Positions 1 through 7,580 are shown, counted from the first letter of the stretch. The stretch is DNA of 19,614 nt from an uncultured Rothia sp. (GCA_937935205.1 CALGXU010000394.1:1-19614); one strand, 5' to 3'. The notes: generated by a model from the sequence alone, not told the origin. Program-made: numbers and translations.

Positions 1-438
1 AGCTTTCTTAACCGGCGTGCTCTTCGCGGATGCACTATCGGTCTGTGCCTTCGAATCGGCAGACTCAACAGTAGCTGATGTCGCCCTGCGAGAACCAGGC
101 AGATGAGCACCCGCCACAGCACTAGCGTCCGCCATCGAAGAATCCGCCTCCAAAGAATCGGGCAACGATTCATCGGAAGCAAAGCCTCGAGCCGGAGGCA
201 CAATCGACAGCGCCGTGGTCGCAGGAAAACGACCGGAACGGATATCGTCCACCGTCGGAGCAAACTCATCGGCAGAAGACTCTGCCTCTGAGCCAGCCAG
301 CTCCACTACCGGCTCCACGTACTCGCCGCTTTCACGCAGATGTGCACGGCGGCTAGGGTGACCGCTCGTCGAATACGCATCATCGAAAGATGAAACCGCA
401 GAAGTATCTAAACCGCGAGGGGACTGATTCTTCGTCAT
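1..438 (-). CDS. Unrecognised Ser/Ala/Asp-rich protein, N-terminal part only
   Basis: An open minus-strand frame of 146 codons begins with ATG at 438 and runs off the left edge with no stop. It starts MTKNQSPRGLDTSAVSSFDD. The visible part is hydrophilic, rich in Ser, Ala, Asp and Glu, and has no signal peptide, membrane segment or recognisable domain. It reads as a disordered cytoplasmic N-terminus with a short basic patch (SRRAHLRES) near residue 30. Its ATG overlaps the stop codon of the upstream polymerase gene by four bases (ATGA, 438-435), so it is very likely translationally coupled and the fourth gene of the glycan operon. The rest of the protein lies outside the window. In such operons it could be a membrane or wall-assembly protein, but nothing visible decides this, and I assign no function. 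Confidence 0.75.
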   Translation of the reverse strand, partial: MTKNQSPRGLDTSAVSSFDDAYSTSGHPSRRAHLRESGEYVEPVVELAGSEAESSADEFAPTVDDIRSGRFPATTALSIVPPARGFASDESLPDSLEADSSMADASAVAGAHLPGSRRATSATVESADSKAQTDSASAKSTPVKKA

Positions 439-1790
439 AGCCCCTCACCATCCCGAATGGAACGAATACACGCCATCGACGCGAGCATCAGAATGGTCAG
501 CTGAGCAATATCGAAGCTGTAGAAGATGAAGACAACACAGCATGCGACCGGCACACTATGCAGCCAGTACCCGGATGCGGTCTTCACTCGCGCGCCGCCT
601 GCCACAGTGCACACCATGAAGAGCGCGAACAGGGCAAGACCCACAAAGCCGAAACAGAACATCAGAGTCCACAGGTACCCCTGGGTACCCATCGACACAC
701 CAATGCTCGGTTCCATACGCGGAGTGCCGTAACCGATAATCGGGGACTCCAAGGTTGCCTTCCAGGTGGCGCGGTAGAGCGCCGCACGGCCACCGGTGGA
801 GTCAGAGTAGTCCTGACGACCCAGAATATTGTCCACGGTGCCCGACGCAAAGAGCGCCACAACCACAGCCGCAATTGCCGCAACGCCCATGCCCACAGCA
901 CGCCAATTAGCCGCCAGGAACTGACGCAGCAGTACGTACGCTGCGCTGATACCCAGACCAATGAACATGCCGCGGTTACTGGTCGCAATCGCAGGCACAG
1001 TAGAAAGCGCCATACCAATCAGCAACGCAATACGCAGCCAGATAGAACGCAGGCGAAGCAAGCACGCCAGCATCACCGGGGTGAGCAGGGTGTACGCCAG
1101 ACCCCAACTATTCGCGTAAGGGAACGGTGCGGAGGGGCGAATATACGCCTCAGGTGCACCCCACGGGCGCTGAACCTCCGCCAGAGGAGGAAGCATATAG
1201 TCACGCACCAGCGGGTTCTGCATAAAACCAGAAGGCATGATGAAGCTCATCGGCGTACGCAGACGGAACTCGGGGAAAAGAACACCGCCGTAACCCAGAA
1301 CAATCAGGGTCACCCACAGAGTAGCCAGACCACCCAGCAACCTATTGAGGCTAATAGAAGAACGCGCGTTGTAGTAGTACAGGGCGTAAATACCGGCGCT
1401 GAGAATATTCACAAAGCGCAGACCCCAACCAATAATGTCGGTGGAACGGGTCAACGCAAGGGCCGCAACAACAACCCACACGCAGAATGCGCCCCACACC
1501 CACAGGGAACCGGGCACACGCACATTACCTCGAATAATGAGGTAAAAAAGCATGATTGCAGCCAATACCAGTGGCGCAATCTGAAGCACGCCCAAAGCCC
1601 ACAGCGCCGGGAAGCCGTACAGCAACGCCAGCAGAGGCCAAGCGGGGAGCTTCTTCTGCGCCGTAGACATCGGGCGGATGCGCGCTCGGGCACGCAGAAT
1701 ACCGCTGGGCGGCGTGACTACCGACCCGGCGGAATCCTTCAGCGCCGCAGGCGAAGCACCCGGATGAGAAAGAACGGAAGAGGAAACCAT
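435..1790 (-). CDS. O-antigen polymerase/ligase-like (Wzy-type) membrane protein
   Basis: A 451-residue polytopic membrane protein that probably polymerises or transfers lipid-linked glycan on the outer face of the cytoplasmic membrane. Roughly ten hydrophobic segments run from about residue 50 to 440. A longer hydrophilic stretch near residues 172-226 would be the large extracytoplasmic loop. SNRGMFIGLG at 271-280 fits the Wzy_C/O-antigen ligase core, and RAALYRATWK (335-344) followed by PIIGYG (350-355) fits the second conserved block of that family. The first 40 residues are hydrophilic, and a second Met at residue 41 (MSTAQKKLPAW) is an alternative start. I keep the ATG at 1790, 17 bases after the upstream stop, with an AGGT-like ribosome site. 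The exact glycan and polymerase-versus-ligase activity cannot be told from sequence. Confidence 0.85.
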   Translation of the reverse strand: MVSSSVLSHPGASPAALKDSAGSVVTPPSGILRARARIRPMSTAQKKLPAWPLLALLYGFPALWALGVLQIAPLVLAAIMLFYLIIRGNVRVPGSLWVWGAFCVWVVVAALALTRSTDIIGWGLRFVNILSAGIYALYYYNARSSISLNRLLGGLATLWVTLIVLGYGGVLFPEFRLRTPMSFIMPSGFMQNPLVRDYMLPPLAEVQRPWGAPEAYIRPSAPFPYANSWGLAYTLLTPVMLACLLRLRSIWLRIALLIGMALSTVPAIATSNRGMFIGLGISAAYVLLRQFLAANWRAVGMGVAAIAAVVVALFASGTVDNILGRQDYSDSTGGRAALYRATWKATLESPIIGYGTPRMEPSIGVSMGTQGYLWTLMFCFGFVGLALFALFMVCTVAGGARVKTASGYWLHSVPVACCVVFIFYSFDIAQLTILMLASMACIRSIRDGEGL

Positions 1791-1807
1791 GTCTGTGCGT
1801 TACCTGG

Positions 1808-2758
1808 TTAGAGACCTCGACCGGTCTTCTGGACGAGATCAAGAAGAGTAGCGGGCTTAATAACGCCGGTGGACACAACATACGCCGCCCAAGCACGAAG
1901 CTGCTTGGGGTCGCGGCGCAGAGCCGCGCGAGCGTAGGCACGCGCCTCCTTGTTGTTACCCAGGGATGCCTGAGCGTATGCAATCTGACCGGCGATACGC
2001 GCCAGACCCTTGGGATCCTGCTCAAATTCGGGGAACTTACGCAGAATGTAGCTGAGGCCGTCAACCATGGACTGCCACTTGCCGGAGAAGAAGGAGGGGC
2101 GGTCCCAGAGCACCAGAATCAGCGGCTCGGGCACGCTCAGTACATCGCCGTGGCGGGTTGCGCGCAGCAGCAGGTCATAGTCTTCACCGTAGGCGGCGGG
2201 CAGCTCCTCATCGACTAGGCCGATGCGGGCGGGCTTACCGTCAACGCCGAGCAGATCCTCGCGGGAGTACAGCATGGCGGAGGGGTGAATTTCGGTAATG
2301 CGCGAACGCAGGAAGTCTGCGAAGGTTGCGCGCTCGGGTGCCAGACGCACGATGTCCTGACCGCCGGAGCGGACGGTGATACCCGAAGAGATAGCGGCTG
2401 CTTCGGGGTTTTCGCGCCAGAGAGCGACCTGCTGGGTGAGCTTGGAGGGCATCCAGTAGTCGTCGTCATCGCAGAAACCAATCATCTCACCGCTGGAGGC
2501 GATGATACCGCTGTTGCGGCCGCCCGCCAGACCACCGGAGCGGGTGTTGGAGACAATCTTCAGGGCACGGTTTTCGCCCACCTCAATGTCCTCGAGACGG
2601 TCGGGCTCAACACGGTCAAAGACAACAACGACTTCTACGAAACCGCGGTAGCTCTGCTCTAGGATGGAGCGGACAGCCACGCGTAGCAGTTCGGGGCGCT
2701 TGCCGTTGGTTGCGATAACGGCTGAAACAGCGGGGTTGCGAGAGGTGAAGTGCATCAT
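1808..2758 (-). CDS. Family 2 glycosyltransferase
   Basis: A 316-residue cytoplasmic GT-A fold glycosyltransferase of family GT2, expected to transfer a sugar from a nucleotide sugar onto a lipid-linked surface-glycan intermediate. The N-terminus AVSAVIATNGKRPELL with SILEQSY near 31-37 is the nucleotide-binding entry. RNSGIIASSGEMIGFCDDDD ends at residue 100 and holds the metal-binding acidic cluster (97-100). GEDYDLLLRA at 191-200 supplies the usual catalytic acidic pair. Residues 252-290 (AYAQASLGNNKEARAYARAA and following) look like a TPR-like helical hairpin appended at the C-terminus. Two ATG codons are adjacent (2758 and 2755). The strong Shine-Dalgarno at 2764-2771 serves either, and I use the first. 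It lies 11 bases after the phosphatidyltransferase gene and 17 before the polymerase. Donor and acceptor are unknown. Confidence 0.9.
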   Translation of the reverse strand: MMHFTSRNPAVSAVIATNGKRPELLRVAVRSILEQSYRGFVEVVVVFDRVEPDRLEDIEVGENRALKIVSNTRSGGLAGGRNSGIIASSGEMIGFCDDDDYWMPSKLTQQVALWRENPEAAAISSGITVRSGGQDIVRLAPERATFADFLRSRITEIHPSAMLYSREDLLGVDGKPARIGLVDEELPAAYGEDYDLLLRATRHGDVLSVPEPLILVLWDRPSFFSGKWQSMVDGLSYILRKFPEFEQDPKGLARIAGQIAYAQASLGNNKEARAYARAALRRDPKQLRAWAAYVVSTGVIKPATLLDLVQKTGRGL

Positions 2759-2763
2759 TGGGA

Positions 2764-2771
2764 TTCTCCTT
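2764..2771 (-). promoter_or_regulatory. Strong ribosome binding site of the glycosyltransferase gene
   Basis: The minus strand reads AAGGAGAA here, five bases before ATG 2758. The site overlaps the TAA stop of the phosphatidyltransferase gene (2772-2770). Termination and re-initiation are therefore likely linked within the operon. Confidence 0.8.
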
Positions 2772-3558
2772 ACTCAGCGGGGGTCGCGAGGCTAACGTAC
2801 TTACGACGCATGGACAGCAGGACGGTTGCGGCATTAGCCAGCAGAAGCAACGCGTAGACGATGACGAATACGGGGCCGAAGCCAAGGAAAATGTAGATCC
2901 AGCAGAGGGTACCAGCGTCCATGTGCAGGTTGATGAAGGAACGCAGGGGACCACCGGTCGGGGGAGCGGCGGTCTTGCGGTTGTTGCGCAGCTGCTCAGC
3001 CAGAATCTGGCTCATGAAGTGACCTGCGGTCAGCGCGGTGAAAATCATCGGCATGGCAATGATCCAGCCGTTGAATGCGTTGGAGCCGGTGAAAGAGTAG
3101 TGTGCCGGGTACAGCAGGAAAGAGAGCAGGGTCGCCATGTGCACGGAAGGCACGCGGATGGAGTCAACCACGTGGTCGAGCCACTCACCGGCGGGGGAGG
3201 ACGCGCCGGTCACGCGAGCAACCTGGCCGTCAGCGGAGTCCAGGCCATAACCGAGAGCGAAAAGCAGTGCAACGCAGATACCTACACCAACGCTGGGCGG
3301 GCAGGTAATCAGAACGATGAGGCCTGCCGCGGAACATGCAGCGGAAATTGCGGTGACGCCGTTGGGGGTGATGCCCAGAGCGACAGCTGCCGCGGCGAAG
3401 TAGCGTGCTACTCGGCGGTTGACCCAGCGGGTGTAGGCGGGAACGCCAATGCCGGGCTTCTGCGCTGCCTCAAGGGAGCGCAGGGTGTGGGAAAACTTCG
3501 CAGAAAATCCCGATGCGGGTGCGGAGTTCGGGGCGTGAGGTGCCTCAGAGGTGGACAT
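2770..3558 (-). CDS. CDP-alcohol phosphatidyltransferase
   Basis: A 262-residue integral membrane enzyme that would transfer a phospho-alcohol or phospho-lipid group from a CDP-linked donor, releasing CMP. The full family motif D-x2-DG-x2-AR-x8-G-x3-D-x3-D is present at residues 107-132 (DSADGQVAR, then eight residues, then GEWLDHVVD), with every invariant position kept. Several hydrophobic segments (about 53-65, 76-106, 150-190 and 220-250) fit the six-helix fold. ATG at 3564 is possible, but AAGGA lies directly against it, whereas the ATG at 3558 sits six bases after AAGGA, so I take 3558. It is the first gene of a four-gene operon with a glycosyltransferase and a Wzy-type protein. A role in a phosphodiester-containing glycan or its lipid carrier is more likely than bulk phospholipid synthesis, but this is inference from neighbours. 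Confidence 0.9.
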   Translation of the reverse strand: MSTSEAPHAPNSAPASGFSAKFSHTLRSLEAAQKPGIGVPAYTRWVNRRVARYFAAAAVALGITPNGVTAISAACSAAGLIVLITCPPSVGVGICVALLFALGYGLDSADGQVARVTGASSPAGEWLDHVVDSIRVPSVHMATLLSFLLYPAHYSFTGSNAFNGWIIAMPMIFTALTAGHFMSQILAEQLRNNRKTAAPPTGGPLRSFINLHMDAGTLCWIYIFLGFGPVFVIVYALLLLANAATVLLSMRRKYVSLATPAE

Positions 3559-3564
3559 GCACAT

Positions 3565-3569
3565 TCCTT
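3565..3569 (-). promoter_or_regulatory. Ribosome binding site that sets the phosphatidyltransferase start
   Basis: AAGGA on the minus strand, immediately followed by ATGTGCATG. Spacing is zero for the first ATG (3564) and six for the second (3558), so the second is the better initiator. Confidence 0.65.
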
Positions 3570-3686
3570 TTTAATCGGTGAGAGGAGTGAAGGAGAGTGA
3601 ATTACTCCCTTTCGGGGCGGTTGCGAGAAAGTCCGGAAGTCCCGCACGCGAAAAAAGAGGTGGTTGGTCCCTTTTTCACATACACC

Positions 3687-3692
3687 ACTATA
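3687..3692 (-). promoter_or_regulatory. Candidate -10 element of the glycan operon
   Basis: TATAGT on the minus strand lies inside a locally AT-rich stretch about 130 bases before the first gene. It fits the TAnnnT pattern of actinobacterial housekeeping promoters. The hexamer about 17 bases upstream (TTTATC) is a poor -35, so this is only a candidate. Confidence 0.25.
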
Positions 3693-3966
3693 TAGATATT
3701 TTACAACGAGATAAAGTACGACAGGGTGCGTGTGGTCAGGGTCAACAATTGTGTCGTAAAAAGCCCCTGACAATGCCCTATGGTGCAGATTTGCGGAATC
3801 CTTCAGGCAGGTTCGGTGTGGTTTTAGGCGGGATTATTGGCGCTTTGTTCCCGTGAATTGTGGATATAGAAAACATTTCTGAACATTGTGCAGAGAGGCA
3901 CATAACAGAAGCACAAATAATGGGAATAAATGATGTAAAAAACACGGAAAAGCGGGGAGCATACGC

Positions 3967-4013
3967 AAATGGGGTTTGATTTCCTGAATCATTCAGAAAA
4001 TCAAACCCCATTT
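3967..4013 (-). terminator. Long near-perfect hairpin after the first GGGW-protein gene
   Basis: Two 23-base arms (3967-3989 and 3991-4013) are complementary with a single mismatch and one central base. The core is GGGGTTTGATTT against its complement. It starts 22 bases after the TAA stop of the gene at 4036-7506, where a terminator is expected. The tract after it on the minus strand (ATTTGCGTATG) is only weakly U-rich, so termination may be imperfect or the hairpin may also protect the 3' end. Confidence 0.65.
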
Positions 4014-4035
4014 AGCTGAGATTGTCTAGAAGGTA

Positions 4036-7000
4036 TTAGTTCCTTCGGGACTGCATCGGAACGCGGGTTCCGACTCCGTTATTGACGATGCGTCGCTCGC
4101 CCCGATCGGCTGCCGCGTTGTTCGCATTGTTCGCGTTGTCGACCACGGGCTGCTCAGCCTCGTGTGCGGCGGGAGCTTCCGCCTCCTTGTCAGCTTCCTT
4201 CTCAGCAACTGGTGCCTTGGAGGTAGCCTGCAAATCGAAGCTCACATTCGGGCGAACGTTACGTCGGCTAATGCCCGGGTGAACCTCAACAGCGATGAGG
4301 TTCTCACCAGCCTTCAGCTGAGAAGCCGGAACGGTGAAAGTCACCGGAGTCTTCTGAGCCGTAGCGGTATCAATCGAGCTCGATGCAATCGTGCTATTCC
4401 ACAGCCTTCCACGAGTGTCGAAGTTGGAACGACCAACCTCTTCACCGTTGACACCCACCGCAATAGCGTCATCCGCGTAGGTGGTCAGCACCAGGTCGCG
4501 GCTCGCCTGCTCACGAGTGAGCTGGATGGTGGTGTAGGCGTAAATATTGTGCTGGGTACGCACAAGCGGAACCTTAACGGAGGTGTTAAGGTTACCGGTG
4601 CCGATACCAATCGGGGTCTTACCGGTCTGCCATGCTTCCTGCGCAATATCTTCCAAGGTGAAGTGGAAGTTGTACTTCCAACCGTACTTACGGTTAGGAG
4701 CCTTGCTGGAGACCATGTACTTCCACTCGGACGCGTAGGGCAGAACAATCTGGTCCTTAGGAGTTTCTTCCTTCGGGTCCGGATCCTGGGCCTTCGGCGC
4801 CTCAGTAGTCGCTTCTGCACTCGGGGTAGCGCTTGCCGAAGCACTGGGGTCAGCGCTCGCGGTCGGATCAGCACTCGGGGTGGCGCTCGCAGTAGGATCA
4901 GCGGTAGGAGTCTCGGTCGCGGTCTCCGTGGGGGTAGGAGTCGGGCGAACCGGAGCTACCTGAACCGGAGTGGAGGCAGAGTAGTTATCCGAGCTGTCCA
5001 CAGCACGCACAAAGTAACGTGCGTTATCGGTGTGGTCAATTTCGAACTTCGTACCCGAAGTGCTTGCAATGACTCGGTCATCACGCAGAATCTGGTAGCG
5101 GACACTACCGGTATCCTGCACAGTATCCCACGTCAGAACATCCTTATCATCCTTCAGCTCAACCTGCAGGTTCTGCGGGGTAGCCGGAGGAGTCACATCG
5201 CGAGCCTCAAAGCGAGCAAAACCGACGGTATCCTGAGTGCCGTGAACACCCAGTGAACGGTGAATATCGCCGCCAACCCACAGAGTGCCGGTCGAATCCA
5301 CGAAGGACTCCCAGATGCCGAAGCCATGGTCACCCTTAATAGCGGGGGAGAACTCCGGCAGCATCTTACCGCTGTCCTTATCAAACGCGGCAACCAGCTT
5401 GACCGAGTGAATCACGCTCGAACCGCCCACGGGGGTCCGCTTGTTACGCGAATCCTGGTAGAGGAAATCGCCGCAGTGGCAGGCGCCGTAGATGGTGTTA
5501 CCGTGCAGGTGCAGATCCTGGAAGTCGCCACCTTCGCGGGTAATCGCGGTGTAGGTGGGGGTCAAGGACGCCTTGTCGTAACGAGAGATGAGGTGCTCAG
5601 TACCGCCCACCCAGACGCCGGTACCGGCATCCTGAACGTCGAACTGGAAACCCCAAATTTTGGTTTCATTACGCAGGTCAGAGACATTAGCGCCGGCAGG
5701 AATCTCAGACTGCTGGTATGCCCACGGGCTGCCCTTCTGCAGGTGCTGAGTAATATCAGCCACGCGGTAGGCAAGGCCGCCGTTGAGCCAGGTGAAGTAA
5801 CCGGCTACGTAAACATGAGAGTTATCAGCGGAGGCGCTAATACCGTTGACGGTGCCATTGAATACCTGACGCCAATTGCGATCCACGCTCACGATACCGG
5901 GCACACCGTTAGAAGGCTCGCCCAACTTAAAACGGGCAATATTGCGCGAATACGCCTCACCCGCCTTTTCACTTTCATAAATGTGGGTAAAGGTGCCGCC
6001 AATATACACGTAGTCACCCTGACGGTGAATGGTCTTCACCGTCATGACCTCGGTACGAATGCGATCTTCGACTTTAACCTGGGCCCATTCAGGGGCAACT
6101 TCACCGGTTGTGGCGTCAACAACGACGAAGCTCTCATGCTTCTCACCGTTAACAAGCTTGAAGTTACCGCCAACAGCCAAACGGTTATTCGGTAGAGCCT
6201 CGACAGCCTTTACCTGACCGTCAACAGTCAGCTTGAAATCGCGGCGCAAATCGCCGGTCACCGGGTCAAAGGCAGCAATATTAGACTGCTTTACCACCTC
6301 GCCGGAAGAGGACTCAAGGTACTCGAAGTCGCCACCAATAAACACGCTGGAGGTGCCGTTACCGTGATCGACCTCGGTAATGGCCTCAACGTAGGTGTTC
6401 ATTTCGCCGGTTTTACCGGTGGAGGTCTTAGCGCTGGTTCGCCAGCGCCAATCTGCCGAACGGCTATTGGGCAGGGCACGACGAGCACTCGCCTGAGTAC
6501 CGGAATCCGGGATAGTGCCCAGGTTCAAATCATTCTGGGTCAGCTTCGGGCGCAGGAACATCTGAGTGTAACCAAAAGAGGTTTCACTCTTGCCGTCCTT
6601 ACCGTAAATGTAGGAGTTCTGCGCATCGGTCATCGCCGGCTCAGAGCCATCCTGTGCAATGGGCGAATTTGCACCGTAACGGAAACCCATACGGTAATCC
6701 TGGGAAGCCATCTCATCGAACTTCAACGTTTTGAAGCCATTATTCTGACCACCCAGAATGTGGTCCTGCCACGTGCCGTCAGTCCAGTACTTACGACCCT
6801 CTTCGTTATAGGAAGAGAACTCGTCAGGGTTGGTGACTGTCGCATTTGACCAGATAGCGTTCGAACGCAGGGCCCAGGTCCACTCGGAAGTCTGGCGGCG
6901 ATCAACCGTCGCCTCCTGCCACTTGGTACCCGAAGTGTTCAGAGCACGGCGGAAACGGTAACCGTCGGGCAGCTGATCGGGGCGAACGCCGTTGAGCAGC

Positions 7001-7506
7001 TGAGAAATAGTGGTGCCCGAAAGCTGAATCGGGGTCTTCGCGGCGGGCAAAGAGCTTAGCGCCTTGCCCTGCTCGAGAGTCAAGCCGGACGAGGCGGGTG
7101 CAGCATCGCTGTAGAGCTGGGAAGTATCGCCCTGACCCTCGTAGTTCTCGGTCCAGCCGTCGCGGCCCTCACCAATCTTGACCCAGCCGCCGCCATCAGT
7201 TTCCTGATCGCAGTAGAACTGGGTCGGCTGGCTCATCGCGGGAGTGTACAGCCAGTAGGCGCCGCTCTTTGCCTCGGGGTTAGCCTGCTTGGCCTCCCAA
7301 CAGCTAGCGGCAGCACGCTCAGAGGTCGTGCCATTGTAGAAAGCAGAGTCCCTTTTTTCCGCAGTCTGTTCGACTGCGGTACTCGGCGTAATAGCGGGGA
7401 TAGCTACGGGCAAAGCCAAAGCCGTAGCAATGCTCAAGCAAAGAGTTGAGCGGGTTATAGCAGAACGAGAAAAGCCAGAGCCCGTCATGCCAAGGTGGGC
7501 TTTCAT
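4036..7506 (-). CDS. Secreted fibrinogen-like GGGW/beta-propeller/FN3 protein with extra C-terminal beta-sandwich
   Basis: A 1156-residue exported protein and the largest of three paralogs. Residues 1 to about 44 form a signal peptide (basic start, hydrophobic CLSIATALALPVAIPAI). Residues 66-345 are a fibrinogen-related domain with YCDQETDGGGW at 98-108. C69 and C99 match the first disulfide spacing of animal fibrinogen domains. Residues 370-765 are beta-propeller-like repeats (VFIGGDF, LAVGGNF, VYIGGTF, VYVAGYF, LWVGGDI), DUF5122-like, with ACHCGD at 675-680. Residues 770-848 are a fibronectin type III domain. Residues 852-905 are a Thr/Pro/Ala/Ser-rich linker. Residues 925-1095 are a beta-sandwich with VNGEEVGRSN and LKAGENLIAVEVHPG, typical of galactose-binding-like modules. 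The tail is acidic, then basic, with no LPXTG or membrane anchor. GGAGA five bases before ATG 7506 supports the start. A surface adhesin or lectin role is inferred, not shown. Confidence 0.9.
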   Translation of the reverse strand: MKAHLGMTGSGFSRSAITRSTLCLSIATALALPVAIPAITPSTAVEQTAEKRDSAFYNGTTSERAAASCWEAKQANPEAKSGAYWLYTPAMSQPTQFYCDQETDGGGWVKIGEGRDGWTENYEGQGDTSQLYSDAAPASSGLTLEQGKALSSLPAAKTPIQLSGTTISQLLNGVRPDQLPDGYRFRRALNTSGTKWQEATVDRRQTSEWTWALRSNAIWSNATVTNPDEFSSYNEEGRKYWTDGTWQDHILGGQNNGFKTLKFDEMASQDYRMGFRYGANSPIAQDGSEPAMTDAQNSYIYGKDGKSETSFGYTQMFLRPKLTQNDLNLGTIPDSGTQASARRALPNSRSADWRWRTSAKTSTGKTGEMNTYVEAITEVDHGNGTSSVFIGGDFEYLESSSGEVVKQSNIAAFDPVTGDLRRDFKLTVDGQVKAVEALPNNRLAVGGNFKLVNGEKHESFVVVDATTGEVAPEWAQVKVEDRIRTEVMTVKTIHRQGDYVYIGGTFTHIYESEKAGEAYSRNIARFKLGEPSNGVPGIVSVDRNWRQVFNGTVNGISASADNSHVYVAGYFTWLNGGLAYRVADITQHLQKGSPWAYQQSEIPAGANVSDLRNETKIWGFQFDVQDAGTGVWVGGTEHLISRYDKASLTPTYTAITREGGDFQDLHLHGNTIYGACHCGDFLYQDSRNKRTPVGGSSVIHSVKLVAAFDKDSGKMLPEFSPAIKGDHGFGIWESFVDSTGTLWVGGDIHRSLGVHGTQDTVGFARFEARDVTPPATPQNLQVELKDDKDVLTWDTVQDTGSVRYQILRDDRVIASTSGTKFEIDHTDNARYFVRAVDSSDNYSASTPVQVAPVRPTPTPTETATETPTADPTASATPSADPTASADPSASASATPSAEATTEAPKAQDPDPKEETPKDQIVLPYASEWKYMVSSKAPNRKYGWKYNFHFTLEDIAQEAWQTGKTPIGIGTGNLNTSVKVPLVRTQHNIYAYTTIQLTREQASRDLVLTTYADDAIAVGVNGEEVGRSNFDTRGRLWNSTIASSSIDTATAQKTPVTFTVPASQLKAGENLIAVEVHPGISRRNVRPNVSFDLQATSKAPVAEKEADKEAEAPAAHEAEQPVVDNANNANNAAADRGERRIVNNGVGTRVPMQSRRN

Positions 7507-7510
7507 AATA

Positions 7511-7515
7511 TCTCC
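7511..7515 (-). promoter_or_regulatory. Ribosome binding site of the 1156-residue GGGW protein
   Basis: GGAGA on the minus strand, followed by TATT and ATG at 7506. The spacing is normal and favours this ATG over the in-frame ATG at codon 7. Confidence 0.7.
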
Positions 7516-7543
7516 AAATGAATGCCAAGAAATGTTATCGAGT

Positions 7544-7580
7544 GCGCATCAACATTAATGCGCTATGGATGATAATGCGC
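7544..7580. repeat. GCGCAT inverted and direct repeat cluster before the 1156-residue gene
   Basis: GCGCAT at 7544-7549 and ATGCGC at 7558-7563 form an inverted repeat with an eight-base spacer. A second ATGCGC follows at 7575-7580. The cluster lies 40-75 bases before the ATG, between the upstream gene's hairpin and this gene's ribosome site. It could be an operator or a leader hairpin; the sequence does not decide. Confidence 0.4.

Larger units (their letters stand above)
3559..4035. other. Intergenic region with the glycan operon promoter
   Basis: About 480 bases between the start of the glycan operon and the end of the first GGGW-protein gene. It holds the operon leader and presumed promoter (AT-rich around 3680-3730), a 7-base inverted repeat GTCAGGG/CCCTGAC (3735-3741 and 3765-3771), and the terminator-like palindrome at 3967-4013. 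Open frames on either strand here have no recognisable domain and no convincing ribosome site, so I call no gene. The stretch 3780-3960 holds nothing I can name. Confidence 0.6.

Noticed and set aside
558..1811. 417-codon open frame on the plus strand opposite the polymerase gene
   Set aside because: It is Arg/His/Gln/Thr-rich without hydrophobic segments or motifs, and lies entirely over the membrane-protein gene.
3578..3856. Small plus-strand gene before the glycan operon
   Set aside because: No ribosome site and no domain, and it overlaps the operon leader and likely promoter.
5260..5400. Frameshift or pseudogene among the GGGW paralogs
   Set aside because: All three frames are intact from signal peptide to FN3 with every shared motif in order. 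No interruption was found.
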